A DNA stretch of 64,000 nucleotides from the NCBI GenBank assembly GCA_034437655.1, contig DAOTTU010000080.1:70680-134679 (forward strand), in the 5' to 3' direction. The position numbers and the translations under genes were made by a program. Below, piece after piece: positions 9,226 through 17,572 of this stretch (positions are counted from its first letter, which is position 1; the number at the start of each line of letters is the position of its first letter). The DNA comes from J027 sp034437655. GTDB taxonomy: Bacteria; Chloroflexota; Anaerolineae; Aggregatilineales; J027. Below the pieces are notes generated by a model that saw only the letters and a program-made list of their open reading frames with translations, did no database searches and was not told the DNA's origin.

Positions 9226-10020
9226 TTAACGCCTGGCGTCATAAAAGCGCTGGCGATGCACTTCATACACAATGACGGTAGCGGCCATGGCTGCGTTGAG
9301 GGATTCCCCGGCCACCATCGGGATGGAGATTGTCTGTGTGGCATGGTTACAAGCCGCGTCTGAAAACCCGTGCGCTTCAGCACCAATGACCAGCGCCAGG
9401 GGTTGGGTGAGGTCGGCGTCATAGATGGTTGTAGAGGTGCCTGCGTCTGCCAGAACAAGCGGTAGTTCAAACGCTAGTATCTCTCGCCATGACATGCGCT
9501 GTACTGCCACGCGGAAATGTGCCCCCATTGCCGCCCGCACAACTTTCGGGTTGTACACGTCCACACAACCGGGAGCCAGCAACACCCCTTCAACGCCGCC
9601 TGCCACCGCTGTGCGCAAGATCGTACCGAGATTACCCGGGTCAGCAATCGCGTCTAGCACCAGCACAAATGTCGGTTCTGCTGAGCGCTCAAACTCAGGT
9701 AAATGACTAACCGCCAGGACACCTTGCGTGGTTTCTGTATCACTGAACTCATCAAACAGGGTGCGTTCTACAACAGCATAGTCAATCTCGCGCTGGTGCA
9801 ACTGTTTTTCAAGCGCTGCAACAGCTTCATTCTCAGCAGATGCGTTTTCCTGCACTAACACGTAGTCCAGATGGGCACCACTGGCCATTGCATCATTAAT
9901 CAGGCGGACGCCCTCTAACACGAAGCGCTGTTCAGTGCGGCGACGTTTGCTGTGTTGCAGCAACATGCGTACCTGTTTCAGACGAGAATTATTGGCAGAT
10001 GTGATGAAGTCAGGGGACAT
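9226..10020 (-). CDS. SpoU/TrmH-family RNA 2'-O-methyltransferase
   Basis: Transfers a methyl group from SAM to a ribose 2'-OH in rRNA or tRNA. The 264-residue protein has an N-terminal substrate-binding region (SANNSRLKQVRMLL) and the SPOUT-knot motifs in order: DPGNLGTILRTA, LVIGAEAHGFS and IPMVAGESLNAAMAATV. The normal motif 3 has SLNV, here SLNA. It lies 79 bases downstream of rplT on the same strand, beyond a possible terminator. The exact target nucleotide is not readable. Confidence 0.88.
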   Translation of the reverse strand: MSPDFITSANNSRLKQVRMLLQHSKRRRTEQRFVLEGVRLINDAMASGAHLDYVLVQENASAENEAVAALEKQLHQREIDYAVVERTLFDEFSDTETTQGVLAVSHLPEFERSAEPTFVLVLDAIADPGNLGTILRTAVAGGVEGVLLAPGCVDVYNPKVVRAAMGAHFRVAVQRMSWREILAFELPLVLADAGTSTTIYDADLTQPLALVIGAEAHGFSDAACNHATQTISIPMVAGESLNAAMAATVIVYEVHRQRFYDARR

Positions 10021-10041
10021 TGGGTTTCCCTATGAGTTAGC

Positions 10042-10068
10042 AAACAAAAAAGGCGGGGCAACGCCACC
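10042..10068 (-). terminator. possible rho-independent terminator after rplT
   Basis: On the minus strand a short GC-rich stem (GGCG/CGCC with neighbouring G/C pairs) is followed by a run of six T and then TTT, just past the rplT stop. The stem is short, so strength is uncertain. Confidence 0.45.
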
Positions 10069-10099
10069 ACCTTCATTGTCGGGGAAAGATGGTGCTGCA

Positions 10100-10447
10100 C
10101 TAACTGCTGGCAGCCTCAACGATGCGGCTGAAGGTTTCAGGATCACGCACGGCAATGTCGGCCAGCACTTTGCGGTCGAGTTCAATGTCGTTGGTACGGA
10201 GACCATGCACAAATTCGCTGTACTTCACCCCATTCAGGCGTGCTGCTGCGTTGATACGGGTGATCCACAGGCGACGGAAGTCACGCTTGCGGCGTTTGCG
10301 GTCACGGTAGGAATAGGACAGCGCTTTCATCATAGATTCGTTGGCACGGCGGAACAGCTTGTGCTTGGTGTCCCAGTGCCCTTTTGTCATTTTCAAGACC
10401 TTCTTATGGCGGCGGCGAGTCCGGGTACCGCCCTTAACACGAGCCAT
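10100..10447 (-). CDS. rplT: ribosomal protein bL20
   Basis: A 115-residue primary 23S rRNA-binding protein of the large subunit. The N-terminus MARVKGGTRTRRRHKKVL and the central YSYRDRKRRKRDFRRLWI and RINAAARLNGVKYS are textbook L20. It is the last gene of the hisS-infC-rpmI-rplT run and is preceded by AAGGAGA. In other bacteria L20 represses this operon through a leader structure; I do not see a convincing L20 box here, but I could not fold the leader. Confidence 0.98.
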   Translation of the reverse strand: MARVKGGTRTRRRHKKVLKMTKGHWDTKHKLFRRANESMMKALSYSYRDRKRRKRDFRRLWITRINAAARLNGVKYSEFVHGLRTNDIELDRKVLADIAVRDPETFSRIVEAASS

Positions 10448-10489
10448 AGGTATTTCTCCTTGAAATTAGTGAATGATTATCAGGTAGAA

Positions 10490-10741
10490 TCAACCGGGTG
10501 GGTTGGCTTTGTGGCGGCCGAGGTAGGGGGCCAGTTTTTTGACGCGCTTAACTTCGGCTTTGTTGCTGAGCGGCTGCATCCGGTCAAACTGACGCTTAAC
10601 ACGGGCTGACTTACGACGCCGCAAGTGGCTTTTACCGCCCTTGGTACGCATAACTTTGCCGCTACCTGTTACGCGGAAACGTTTGGCAGTGGCTTTATGC
10701 GTCTTGAGCTTGTACTTTCCTTTACGCGGTTTACGAGGCAT
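10490..10741 (-). CDS. rpmI: ribosomal protein bL35
   Basis: An 83-residue basic protein of the 50S subunit, with KLKTHKATAKRFRVTGSGKV and KSHLRRRKSARVKRQ as in all L35. Start at 10741 (MPRKPRKGKYKLK) is chosen because AAGGAG lies 9 bases upstream; the longer frame to 10765 has none. It is slightly longer than the usual 64-66 aa because of a C-terminal extension (LAPYLGRHKANPPG). It lies between infC and rplT, the standard order. Confidence 0.96.
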   Translation of the reverse strand: MPRKPRKGKYKLKTHKATAKRFRVTGSGKVMRTKGGKSHLRRRKSARVKRQFDRMQPLSNKAEVKRVKKLAPYLGRHKANPPG

Positions 10742-10839
10742 CAGATTCTCCTTACTAACAGGCAAACGAATGCCGCACTTGTCATGCGGCGGTCTCGCAT
10801 TATTTCGAGCATTGTTGTGACGACAGCGATGCTAAAGGG

Positions 10840-11361
10840 TTATTTCTTATTCTCAGAAGACGGTGCCAGGATCATCAGCATGGTATTGCCTTCCATACCC
10901 GGTCGCTTCTCCATAACAGCGATGTCTTCTAGTTCAGCCCAGATTTTATTGAGCATGTCACGGGCGATGTCGGGGTATTGAATTTCACGCCCACGGAAAC
11001 GCACCCGTGCTTTTACCTTCATGCCGTTTTCTAACCAACGACGAGCATCTCGTATTTTGAACCCAAGATGGTGATCATCTGTTTTCGGGCGCAGGCGAAT
11101 TTCTTTGACTTCGACTGTTTTTTGCTGATTACGGGCTGCGCGTTCACGTTTTTGTTTCTGATACATGAACTTGCCATAATCCATAATGCGGACCACAGGT
11201 GGGTCAGCATTGGGCGCAACTTCGACTAAGTCGAGATCACGCTCAGCGGCTAAATCTTGTGCATGTGCCAGTGACACGATGCCCTGATTATCATTATCAT
11301 CCGTAATCAAGCGTACTTTCTTTGCCCGAATTTGGTCGTTGACCCTATATTCCTCGCTTAT
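10840..11361 (-). CDS. infC: translation initiation factor IF-3, apparently starting at AUA
   Basis: Binds the 30S subunit, blocks premature 50S joining and rejects non-canonical start codons. The family N-terminus (SEEYRVNDQIRAKKVRLI) is encoded just before the first canonical start, a TTG at 11308-11310. That TTG is really the Leu of VRLI. Reading upstream, the only sensible start is ATA at 11359-11361, with AAAGG 8-9 bases before it and an in-frame TGA six codons further up. No ATG, GTG or TTG lies between. This gives 173 aa, the usual length. Non-AUG starts in infC are known elsewhere (AUU in E. coli) and allow autoregulation. Confidence 0.93.
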   Translation of the reverse strand: MSEEYRVNDQIRAKKVRLITDDNDNQGIVSLAHAQDLAAERDLDLVEVAPNADPPVVRIMDYGKFMYQKQKRERAARNQQKTVEVKEIRLRPKTDDHHLGFKIRDARRWLENGMKVKARVRFRGREIQYPDIARDMLNKIWAELEDIAVMEKRPGMEGNTMLMILAPSSENKK

Positions 11362-11453
11362 GGCTGAAACCTTTCGTCAATTTCTTTTAACCGACATGTA
11401 TTGTATGGAGTATATCATCGCAAAAAAGCAACGTCAACGAGAAATCCCCTTGT

Positions 11454-12812
11454 CTAAGCGTCTTTCGCTAGCATTTCACGGACGCGATTCACCAATTGGG
11501 TACGTGGGACCGTTTCTTCGTGGCCGTCTGCGAGCCGCTTGAGTTGGACAGTATTCTGTTCAAGCTCATCGGGCCCCGCGATCAACACCAGCGGAATCCC
11601 TTTGCTGTCCGCATAGCCAAGTTGTTTGCCAATGCCCTTGCGCGGGTCAAGGTAGGCTTCTGTTCGCACACCCGCCGCCCGTAATTCCGTCGCGAGTTGC
11701 AAAGTCGCGGTCTGCGTGTCGTCGCTAAATACCGTTACCAGCGCTTCAACAACGGTATCGTTCACTGCGGCGGGGTAGAGGTCAAGCATGTCCATCAGGT
11801 CAACCAGGCGTTCAATGCCGAGGCTGATCCCTGTAGTTGGTAAGCTCTGCCCACGAAAGCGCCCGATGAGCTGGTCATAGCGGCCGCCGCCCTGCACACT
11901 GCCGAGGTTGTCGGGCCTGGTGATGACAGTCTCAAAGATGGGGCCGGTGTAGTAACCGAGGCCGCGCACCATTGTGAAATCAAGCTCTGTGTTGCTACTC
12001 GCAATCCCCAGTGCATCGGCCATGTCAATAATCTCGCTGAGTTCCTGAATACCCTCCTGCGCAATTTTAATACCGTCGAGTTCTTCACGCAGATGGCCCA
12101 GCGCAGCCTGGCGTTGGGGCAGCTTGCCGCTCCCGTCGAGGCTAAGGATAGTCTGCATACGGGCCGTTGTGTCTTCGCCAAGACCTTCCTCGCGCATGAG
12201 GTCAATCACGCCATCCAGCCCAATTTTGTCGGTTTTATCGATCAAGCGGTAGAGGTCTGGTAGACGTTCATCGGGGACACCTGCATACATCCCGATCCCG
12301 GTTAGCAGCTTGCGGTTGTTGACCTTAATGGTGAAGTCAGTGAAACCAAGCCGCTTCAAGGCTGCGTTGACGATACTCATCACTTCAGCGTCAGCCGATG
12401 TACCCCGCACCCCGACGATATCTGCATCGCATTGATAGAACTGGCGATAACGTCCTTTTTGCGGTCGTTCTCCACGCCATACCGGGGCGATATGATAGCG
12501 CCGAAACGGCAGATTGAGGTCGTTTTCGTTCTGGGCAAAATAGCGGCTCAGCGGCACTGTCAGGTCATAGCGCAAGGCGAGTTCTTCTTTAGCGCCTGTG
12601 TGTTGGGCATAATAGATCAGTTTTTCGGCGTCCTGGCCAAGCTCACTACCCAGCAACACTTCCTTCAATTCAAGCACCGGGGTTTCAATCGGCTCATAGC
12701 CGAAAGACTCGAATACATCGCGCACGGTATCAAAAACGTAACGCCGCTTGAGCATGTCGGCAGGTAGATAGTCACGCATCCCTTTGGGGGTTCGTGCCGT
12801 CAGTCGTGCCAT
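11454..12812 (-). CDS. hisS: histidyl-tRNA synthetase
   Basis: Charges tRNA-His; class II synthetase, 452 aa from ATG 12812, which has AAAGGAG upstream (the frame continues to 12857 without support). It starts MARLTARTPKGMRDYLP, the standard HisRS entry. Motif 2 is RPQKGRYRQFYQCDAD, the histidine-binding segments include GLGYYTGPIFE and GGRYDQLIGRF, and motif 3 is TTGISLGIERL. A C-terminal anticodon-binding domain (res. 345-450) follows. It lies 92 bases upstream of infC and probably heads the translation-factor operon. No T-box leader is visible. Confidence 0.96.
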   Translation of the reverse strand: MARLTARTPKGMRDYLPADMLKRRYVFDTVRDVFESFGYEPIETPVLELKEVLLGSELGQDAEKLIYYAQHTGAKEELALRYDLTVPLSRYFAQNENDLNLPFRRYHIAPVWRGERPQKGRYRQFYQCDADIVGVRGTSADAEVMSIVNAALKRLGFTDFTIKVNNRKLLTGIGMYAGVPDERLPDLYRLIDKTDKIGLDGVIDLMREEGLGEDTTARMQTILSLDGSGKLPQRQAALGHLREELDGIKIAQEGIQELSEIIDMADALGIASSNTELDFTMVRGLGYYTGPIFETVITRPDNLGSVQGGGRYDQLIGRFRGQSLPTTGISLGIERLVDLMDMLDLYPAAVNDTVVEALVTVFSDDTQTATLQLATELRAAGVRTEAYLDPRKGIGKQLGYADSKGIPLVLIAGPDELEQNTVQLKRLADGHEETVPRTQLVNRVREMLAKDA

Positions 12813-12916
12813 CGGGTCGTTTCTCCTTTTATGAGTGATACTTGTCGATATTCGCAAAAGGCCTAAAATTTAAAGATCAATCACAGTCGGCCGAATGATG
12901 AAAGCTGGTCATTTAG

Positions 12917-13654
12917 ATGTGCCCTGCAAAGACCATCCATTTTAACAGCGACACCCACGCAACTCTATTGACAGTTTCACCGAACACTGTGCCGCTAGAG
13001 GCCTTGCAACAACTGGGCATCACTGAGTACAGGGGCGCTATTTTTATGCACAGCGGTGCAGGGGAAGTAAGCGCTGAACAACGACAGAAATTGGGCCCCA
13101 TTTTCAAGATGCTGGCACGCTTTGCCGACGATTACCGGGTCTTGATTGCAGACGGTGGTACCAATGCTGGCGGAATGCAGCTTATCGGTGAAGCACGTCA
13201 GGCTGTTGGCGGTTCATTTCCGTTGTTGGGGGTGGCTGTGACGGGTAAGGTCAGCTATCCGGGCTATAAACCTGCCAGTGCAGAGCATTATCCACTGAAC
13301 GCCGGGCATTCGCACTTCCTGCTGGTTGAGGCCGACGATTTCGGTGCAGAATCTGACCTGTTGGTTGGTCTGGCACAGGCACGCGCAGTCCCGAACGTCG
13401 CATTTGTCGTCAACGGTGGCAAAATTGTTGAAGACGAGTCGCGCCGCCACGCGGAACTAGGTACCCCCATTGTTGCGCTAAAAGGGAGCCTGCGTTTTGC
13501 AGATGTTCTGGCCGATAACATGACCAGCGGCCGCATTCGACTTATCTACCCAATGGGTACCAAGCTGCGCACCTTCGACGTTGAAAAGCAGTCCCCCGGC
13601 GAAATTTATGACCTATTCCAGCAACTGTTATTTCCCGCTACACCCACACCATAA
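12917..13654 (+). CDS. SLOG-superfamily protein (LSDAT, prokaryotic TRPM-like)
   Basis: A 245-residue soluble protein with a Rossmann-like fold. VLIADGGTNAGGMQLIGEA near res. 75-93, followed by FPLLGVAVTGKVSYPG and later NVAFVVNGGKIVEDE and IRLIYPMGT, matches what I know of the LSDAT_prok family, a SLOG member related to the N-terminal ligand-sensing region of TRPM channels. SLOG domains bind nucleotide-derived ligands; the ligand here is unknown. It is transcribed divergently from hisS. The family call rests on motif recall, not on a search. Confidence 0.6.
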   Translation: MCPAKTIHFNSDTHATLLTVSPNTVPLEALQQLGITEYRGAIFMHSGAGEVSAEQRQKLGPIFKMLARFADDYRVLIADGGTNAGGMQLIGEARQAVGGSFPLLGVAVTGKVSYPGYKPASAEHYPLNAGHSHFLLVEADDFGAESDLLVGLAQARAVPNVAFVVNGGKIVEDESRRHAELGTPIVALKGSLRFADVLADNMTSGRIRLIYPMGTKLRTFDVEKQSPGEIYDLFQQLLFPATPTP

Positions 13655-13667
13655 GCGCGACCAATCG

Positions 13668-13952
13668 CTAGTCATCGCTTTGCGGGAAGGCAGCAGCCAG
13701 CGCTTTCACCACGATCACGATATTATCAGACGCTAGTTTCACCTGTTTCGAGAGGTTCTCCACCTCTCCCGGTAGCATATCGGGGCGTTTTTCCAGCGCA
13801 CGCTTGATGATTTCGACTTGCGTGAAGATCCCGGTGACCGGGTTAGCGACATAAGTATGCAGAAGGCGTTCGATTTTGTATGCGGATGCTTCATCTAGAA
13901 CTTCGCGCAGTTCGTCGCGTAATTCATCCAAATCCAGCTTTAAATCCGTCAT
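13668..13952 (-). CDS. small helical protein, unknown (histidine-kinase dimerisation-like)
   Basis: A 94-residue, almost entirely helical, acidic protein. The segment NPVTGIFTQVEIIKRALEK resembles the first helix of a kinase dimerisation domain after the phospho-His position (compare NPLTGI), and a second amphipathic helix follows (VENLSKQVKLASDNIVIVVK). There is no His where the phosphorylated one would be, and no ATPase domain. GGTGAACC precedes the ATG. It could be a four-helix-bundle partner of a signalling protein; this is inference. Confidence 0.6.
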   Translation of the reverse strand: MTDLKLDLDELRDELREVLDEASAYKIERLLHTYVANPVTGIFTQVEIIKRALEKRPDMLPGEVENLSKQVKLASDNIVIVVKALAAAFPQSDD

Positions 13953-14004
13953 GTTGGTTCACCTCAAATCACGGCAAAAGACTTTGTAGGGTGTATCTTG
14001 TAAG

Positions 14005-14034
14005 AGTATAGGCGCACGATAAGTGGCTAGCAAA
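14005..14034 (-). promoter_or_regulatory. candidate sigma-70 promoter for the 94-residue protein gene
   Basis: On the minus strand TTTGCT (14029-14034) is followed after 18 bases by TATACT (14005-14010), about 50 bases upstream of the ATG at 13952. Confidence 0.4.
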
Positions 14035-14117
14035 CATTTACGCCATACACAGACTCTTGATAGAATGAAATGTGTGAATTTAAACGGACAATGTAAGTGT
14101 ATAGGAATGTCATCTCT

Positions 14118-15281
14118 ATGAAATGGAAATTTGCTGGGTTTGCCGCTCTGTTATTGGCTGCTGTCCTGGTCCTGGCACCCGCTGCTAACCAGACCACCGC
14201 CCAGGCACCAGATGTGGCTTTTAGCGTTGAACCGATTGTGACAGGTATGCCTGCACCGATTGAGTATATCGAGTTGCCCGACGGCAGCGACCGCTTCTTG
14301 CTTGTGCAGCAGCGCGGTATGATCTGGATGGTGCAAGATGGCACGGTCCTGGAAACCCCGTTTATGGACCTGACTGACCGGGTGTTTTTTCCGGATGGCT
14401 ACACCGAACAAGGCCTGCTTGGTCTTGCACTGGACCCCGAATTTGTTAACAACGGGTATCTCTATGTGAACTATTCGACACGTAACCCACAGGGGATGAC
14501 CGTTATTTCGCGTTTCACCATGCCAGACCTTGACGCCAACGTTGCCGACCGTTCTACGGAATCTGTCATTCTCACCCAGTCACAGCCCTACGCCAACCAC
14601 AACGGCGGTATGCTCGAATTTGGCCCGGATGGCTACCTGTATATCTCATTGGGCGACGGTGGTTCAGCGGGCGACCCGCAGAACTACGCTCAGAATACCC
14701 GTTCGTTGCTTGGCAAGATTTTGCGCCTCGACGTGAAGTCCGGCACGCCTTACACCATCCCCGAAGACAATCCTTTCGTCGGCAATTCCTCCTTCTTGCC
14801 AGAGATTTGGGCCTACGGTCTGCGCAATGTCTGGCGCTTCAGCTTTGACATCGAAACAGGCGATATGTACCTTGCTGACGTCGGACAAAACGAGTGGGAA
14901 GAAATCAACTTCCAACCTGCCGACAGCCCCGGCGGTCAAAATTACGGCTGGAATGCCTTCGAAGGTCGCACCGTATACCGCGCTCCAGCGATTCCTGAAA
15001 CCGTGATGCCGGTAGCGGTCTATAGCCATAACGACGGCTGCTCGGTAACGGGTGGTTATGTCTATCGTGGCGAGAGCATCCCTGAACTTGATGGATACTA
15101 TCTGTATGGCGATTATTGCAACGGTCGTGTGTGGGGGCTGACCCAGCATGACAGTGACGAATGGCAGAATAGTGTGCTGTTTGACACGGATATGCAGATC
15201 AGCAGTTTTGCTCAGGACCGCGACGGTGAAGTTTACCTGCTAGATCATCGTGGCGGTGTCTACAAAATTGTCGCTAACTAA
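14118..15281 (+). CDS. secreted PQQ-dependent aldose sugar dehydrogenase-like protein
   Basis: An exported six-bladed propeller of the glucose/sorbosone dehydrogenase (YliI/Asd) family, which oxidises sugars outside the cytoplasm with PQQ. From ATG 14118 (AGGAA upstream; a GTG at 14097 is less likely) there is a signal peptide of about 30 residues ending in TTAQA. Family signatures are GLLGLALDPEF, HNGGMLEFGPDGYLYISLGDGG (catalytic His region), YGLRNVWRFSFD, DVGQNEWEEIN and GGYVYRG. At 387 aa it is full length. A terminator follows. PQQ synthesis genes are not in the window, so activity depends on PQQ from elsewhere. Confidence 0.87.
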   Translation: MKWKFAGFAALLLAAVLVLAPAANQTTAQAPDVAFSVEPIVTGMPAPIEYIELPDGSDRFLLVQQRGMIWMVQDGTVLETPFMDLTDRVFFPDGYTEQGLLGLALDPEFVNNGYLYVNYSTRNPQGMTVISRFTMPDLDANVADRSTESVILTQSQPYANHNGGMLEFGPDGYLYISLGDGGSAGDPQNYAQNTRSLLGKILRLDVKSGTPYTIPEDNPFVGNSSFLPEIWAYGLRNVWRFSFDIETGDMYLADVGQNEWEEINFQPADSPGGQNYGWNAFEGRTVYRAPAIPETVMPVAVYSHNDGCSVTGGYVYRGESIPELDGYYLYGDYCNGRVWGLTQHDSDEWQNSVLFDTDMQISSFAQDRDGEVYLLDHRGGVYKIVAN

Positions 15282-15302
15282 CACCTAATCGCTTCGCACT
15301 CG

Positions 15303-15337
15303 GGCCACAGTCAGTGCTGGCTGTGGTCTTTTGTTTT
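15303..15337 (+). terminator. rho-independent terminator after the sugar dehydrogenase
   Basis: GCCACAG (15304-15310) pairs with CTGTGGT (15321-15327) around a 10-base loop, followed by TCTTTTGTTTT. Confidence 0.75.
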
Positions 15338-15356
15338 GCTAAGGATGATACACATT

Positions 15357-16280
15357 ATGGACGCCCCGCACCAACCCATTATGGTGCCGCAAATTCTCAA
15401 CGCATTACAACCGATTGCTGGTGGCCACTACGTTGATGGTACGGCGGGTGCTGGGGGGCATTCTTTGGCTTTGCTAGAGACACAACCGGGCGCACGAATA
15501 CTGGCAATTGACCGTGACCCAGACGCTGTAGCTATCGCTCGAAAACGCCTCGCCAACCACAACGCCATTGTCGTGCATGACACCTACTTAAACATGCGCG
15601 AGCTGGCAGCGAAACACCTCAATACAGCGACTGTTGACGGTATTTTGCTGGACCTGGGCTTGTCGTCTATGCAACTTGACCAAGCTGAACGCGGTTTTGC
15701 CTTCCGTTTTGACGCCCCGCTGGATATGCGCTTTGACCCCACCAGTGATGCACCCACCGCCGCTGATCTGGTTAATGAGCTACCGTCAGATGCACTCGCA
15801 GATATCCTCTATCAATACGGTGAAGAAAAAAATAGCCGCAAAATCGCCTGTGCCATTGCCGAAGCGCGTCCTATCAACACGACCACTCAACTCGCAAGCC
15901 TCATCGAACAGGTGTCCCGCTCACGCGAAAGAATTCATCCTGCTACACGGAGCTTTCAGGCGCTTCGGATTGCCGTCAACGATGAACTGGCAGCAGTCGA
16001 AACGGTCATTCCGCTGGCACTGGGAATGCTCAAGCCTGGCGGCCGGCTGGCGATATTGTCTTTCCACAGCCTGGAAGATCGGATCGTAAAACACGCTTTT
16101 CGTCAGGCGGCTACAGACTGTATTTGCCCGCCCCAACAGCCGATTTGCACGTGCGAACACCGCGCCACTGTGCGCCTGTTACACCGTAAACCAATTGTGG
16201 CATCCCCTGATGAAATCAACGATAATACGAGAGCCCGTAGCGCTAAACTGCGCGTGGCAGAACGTTTACACAATATCTAA
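15357..16280 (+). CDS. rsmH: 16S rRNA (cytosine1402-N4)-methyltransferase
   Basis: Methylates N4 of C1402 in the 16S rRNA decoding centre using SAM. From ATG 15357 (AAGGA upstream) it is 307 aa, the usual size. Signatures are the SAM loop DGTAGAGGHS, LLDLGLSSMQLD followed by RGFAFR, the insertion domain, RSFQALRIAVNDEL and FHSLEDRIVK. Normally this gene (mraW) sits in the cell-division/cell-wall cluster with mraZ and ftsI. Here the left neighbour is a sugar dehydrogenase behind a terminator and the right neighbour an unknown 116-residue gene, so it is isolated. Confidence 0.96.
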   Translation: MDAPHQPIMVPQILNALQPIAGGHYVDGTAGAGGHSLALLETQPGARILAIDRDPDAVAIARKRLANHNAIVVHDTYLNMRELAAKHLNTATVDGILLDLGLSSMQLDQAERGFAFRFDAPLDMRFDPTSDAPTAADLVNELPSDALADILYQYGEEKNSRKIACAIAEARPINTTTQLASLIEQVSRSRERIHPATRSFQALRIAVNDELAAVETVIPLALGMLKPGGRLAILSFHSLEDRIVKHAFRQAATDCICPPQQPICTCEHRATVRLLHRKPIVASPDEINDNTRARSAKLRVAERLHNI

Positions 16281-16301
16281 TGTATATCGGAGGTTGCTAC
16301 G

Positions 16302-16652
16302 ATGAACAACGACGATGAAAACCGCCCGCATTGGCTCGATGAATTTGAGGATATGGCCAACGAGGATCTAACCGAGGGCTCTGCGTGTAAGCAAATCCAT
16401 CCGATTATACAGCGCTGGTATGATAACTTGATGGATGGCGAACCGCCTGCTTCACGCGATGCAGTACTTCAGGCGATTGCTTGCCTCAGCAGCGAATTGC
16501 TGTTCGATATGCCAGACCGACTAACTGAAGCGCTCTTCATAGATGACCGCGACGTCACCTTCACCGAAACCTCGTTGTGGATTCAGGAAGTGTTGATGAT
16601 CGGTCGGGCCTTCCAGATTGCGTTGGACAACGGCGACCTGGATGACCTATAA
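16302..16652 (+). CDS. conserved-looking acidic protein, unknown
   Basis: A 116-residue, strongly acidic, soluble and helical protein with an AUG preceded by GGAGG. It begins 21 bases after rsmH, where ftsL would be in a division cluster, but has no membrane helix and so is not FtsL. Recognisable segments are PIIQRWYDNLMDGEPPASRDAV and a closing RAFQIALDNGDLDDL. I do not recognise a family. Its end overlaps the end of thiD on the other strand by six bases. Confidence 0.65.
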   Translation: MNNDDENRPHWLDEFEDMANEDLTEGSACKQIHPIIQRWYDNLMDGEPPASRDAVLQAIACLSSELLFDMPDRLTEALFIDDRDVTFTETSLWIQEVLMIGRAFQIALDNGDLDDL

Positions 16653-17456
16653 ATCTACAAAGTGATTCACAGGCGGGCGGCCACCGCCGAGGTGCCACTT
16701 CTGTGCCCCTTGTAGCGCACGATAGAGATATTCATGGGCAGTTTCCACCGCTTGCGGCATGGCGCTGCCTTTTGCAATTTCAGCGGCGATCGCAGACGCA
16801 AAGGTACATCCGACCCCATGCGGGTTATCAACAGGTAGCGCAGGCTTGCGCCACTCAAAAAACTGGTCGCCATCATACAGCACATCGGTAATTTCTTGCG
16901 TTTCGAGATGCCCACCTTTGACCAGCACATGCCCAACGCCGAGGGTCTGCAAGCGCTGCGCCGCGACATAGAAATCCTGCTTGACCGAAAGATTATCTAA
17001 CCCCGCCAGAAGTTGGGCCTCGTCCATGTTTGGCGTAATAATGCTGGCCCGTGGAATCAGCGCAGACTTGTATGCTTCTATGGCTGCGTCAGAGACGATT
17101 TGTTCCCCCTTGCCATTAACCAATACCGGGTCCACAATTAACGGTACATCTGGCACCGTGTCGGCTACCAGCCGAATAATGTCAGCAGAAAGCAGCAAGC
17201 CGGTTTTCACCACGCTAACCGCTATATCATCCAACACTGCCTTGATTTGTGCAGCAACGAACTCTACTGGCAGCGGGTGCGCCTGCACAACGCCACGGGT
17301 GTTCTGTGCAGTGACGACAGTCACCGCCGAAAGCCCAAAAACGCCGCGTGCAGTGTAGGTTTTCAAATCGGCTTGCACCCCGGCGCTACCACCACTGTCA
17401 GAGCCAGCAATAGTCAATACGCGGGGCGGAGTTAATCTTGAAATCGACTTCGTCAT
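16647..17456 (-). CDS. thiD: hydroxymethylpyrimidine/phosphomethylpyrimidine kinase
   Basis: Phosphorylates HMP and HMP-P in thiamine pyrophosphate synthesis; a ribokinase-fold cytoplasmic enzyme. The 269-residue protein shows TIAGSDSGGSAGVQADLKTY near the N-terminus (HMP-binding), VTVVTAQNTRGV, PNMDEAQLLAGL, VLVKGGHL and the anion-hole/catalytic NPHGVGCTFASAIA near the C-terminus, where the family has GTGCT and here GVGCT. No thiamine gene is next to it and I see no TPP riboswitch in the 116-base upstream region. Confidence 0.95.
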   Translation of the reverse strand: MTKSISRLTPPRVLTIAGSDSGGSAGVQADLKTYTARGVFGLSAVTVVTAQNTRGVVQAHPLPVEFVAAQIKAVLDDIAVSVVKTGLLLSADIIRLVADTVPDVPLIVDPVLVNGKGEQIVSDAAIEAYKSALIPRASIITPNMDEAQLLAGLDNLSVKQDFYVAAQRLQTLGVGHVLVKGGHLETQEITDVLYDGDQFFEWRKPALPVDNPHGVGCTFASAIAAEIAKGSAMPQAVETAHEYLYRALQGAQKWHLGGGRPPVNHFVDL

Positions 17457-17474
17457 TGTTCCTTGATGTCTCGC

Positions 17475-17504
17475 TTGTGTCTAAACACTGCATCGTAGTA
17501 TACT
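17475..17504 (+). promoter_or_regulatory. candidate promoter for the FHA gene pair
   Basis: TTGTGT (17475-17480), an 18-base spacer and TATACT (17499-17504), about 70 bases before the first FHA gene. Confidence 0.5.
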
Positions 17505-17572
17505 CCCTTTGCAATTATCACCGTAACCAACTTTAAACTTGCCACTCGTCTTTCCCTGAGGAGGCACCGTGA

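Noticed and set aside
12813..12916. T-box leader upstream of hisS
   Set aside because: The spacer is too short and shows no antiterminator or specifier structure.
17457..17572. TPP riboswitch in front of thiD
   Set aside because: No thi-box conserved sequence is visible in the 116 bases.
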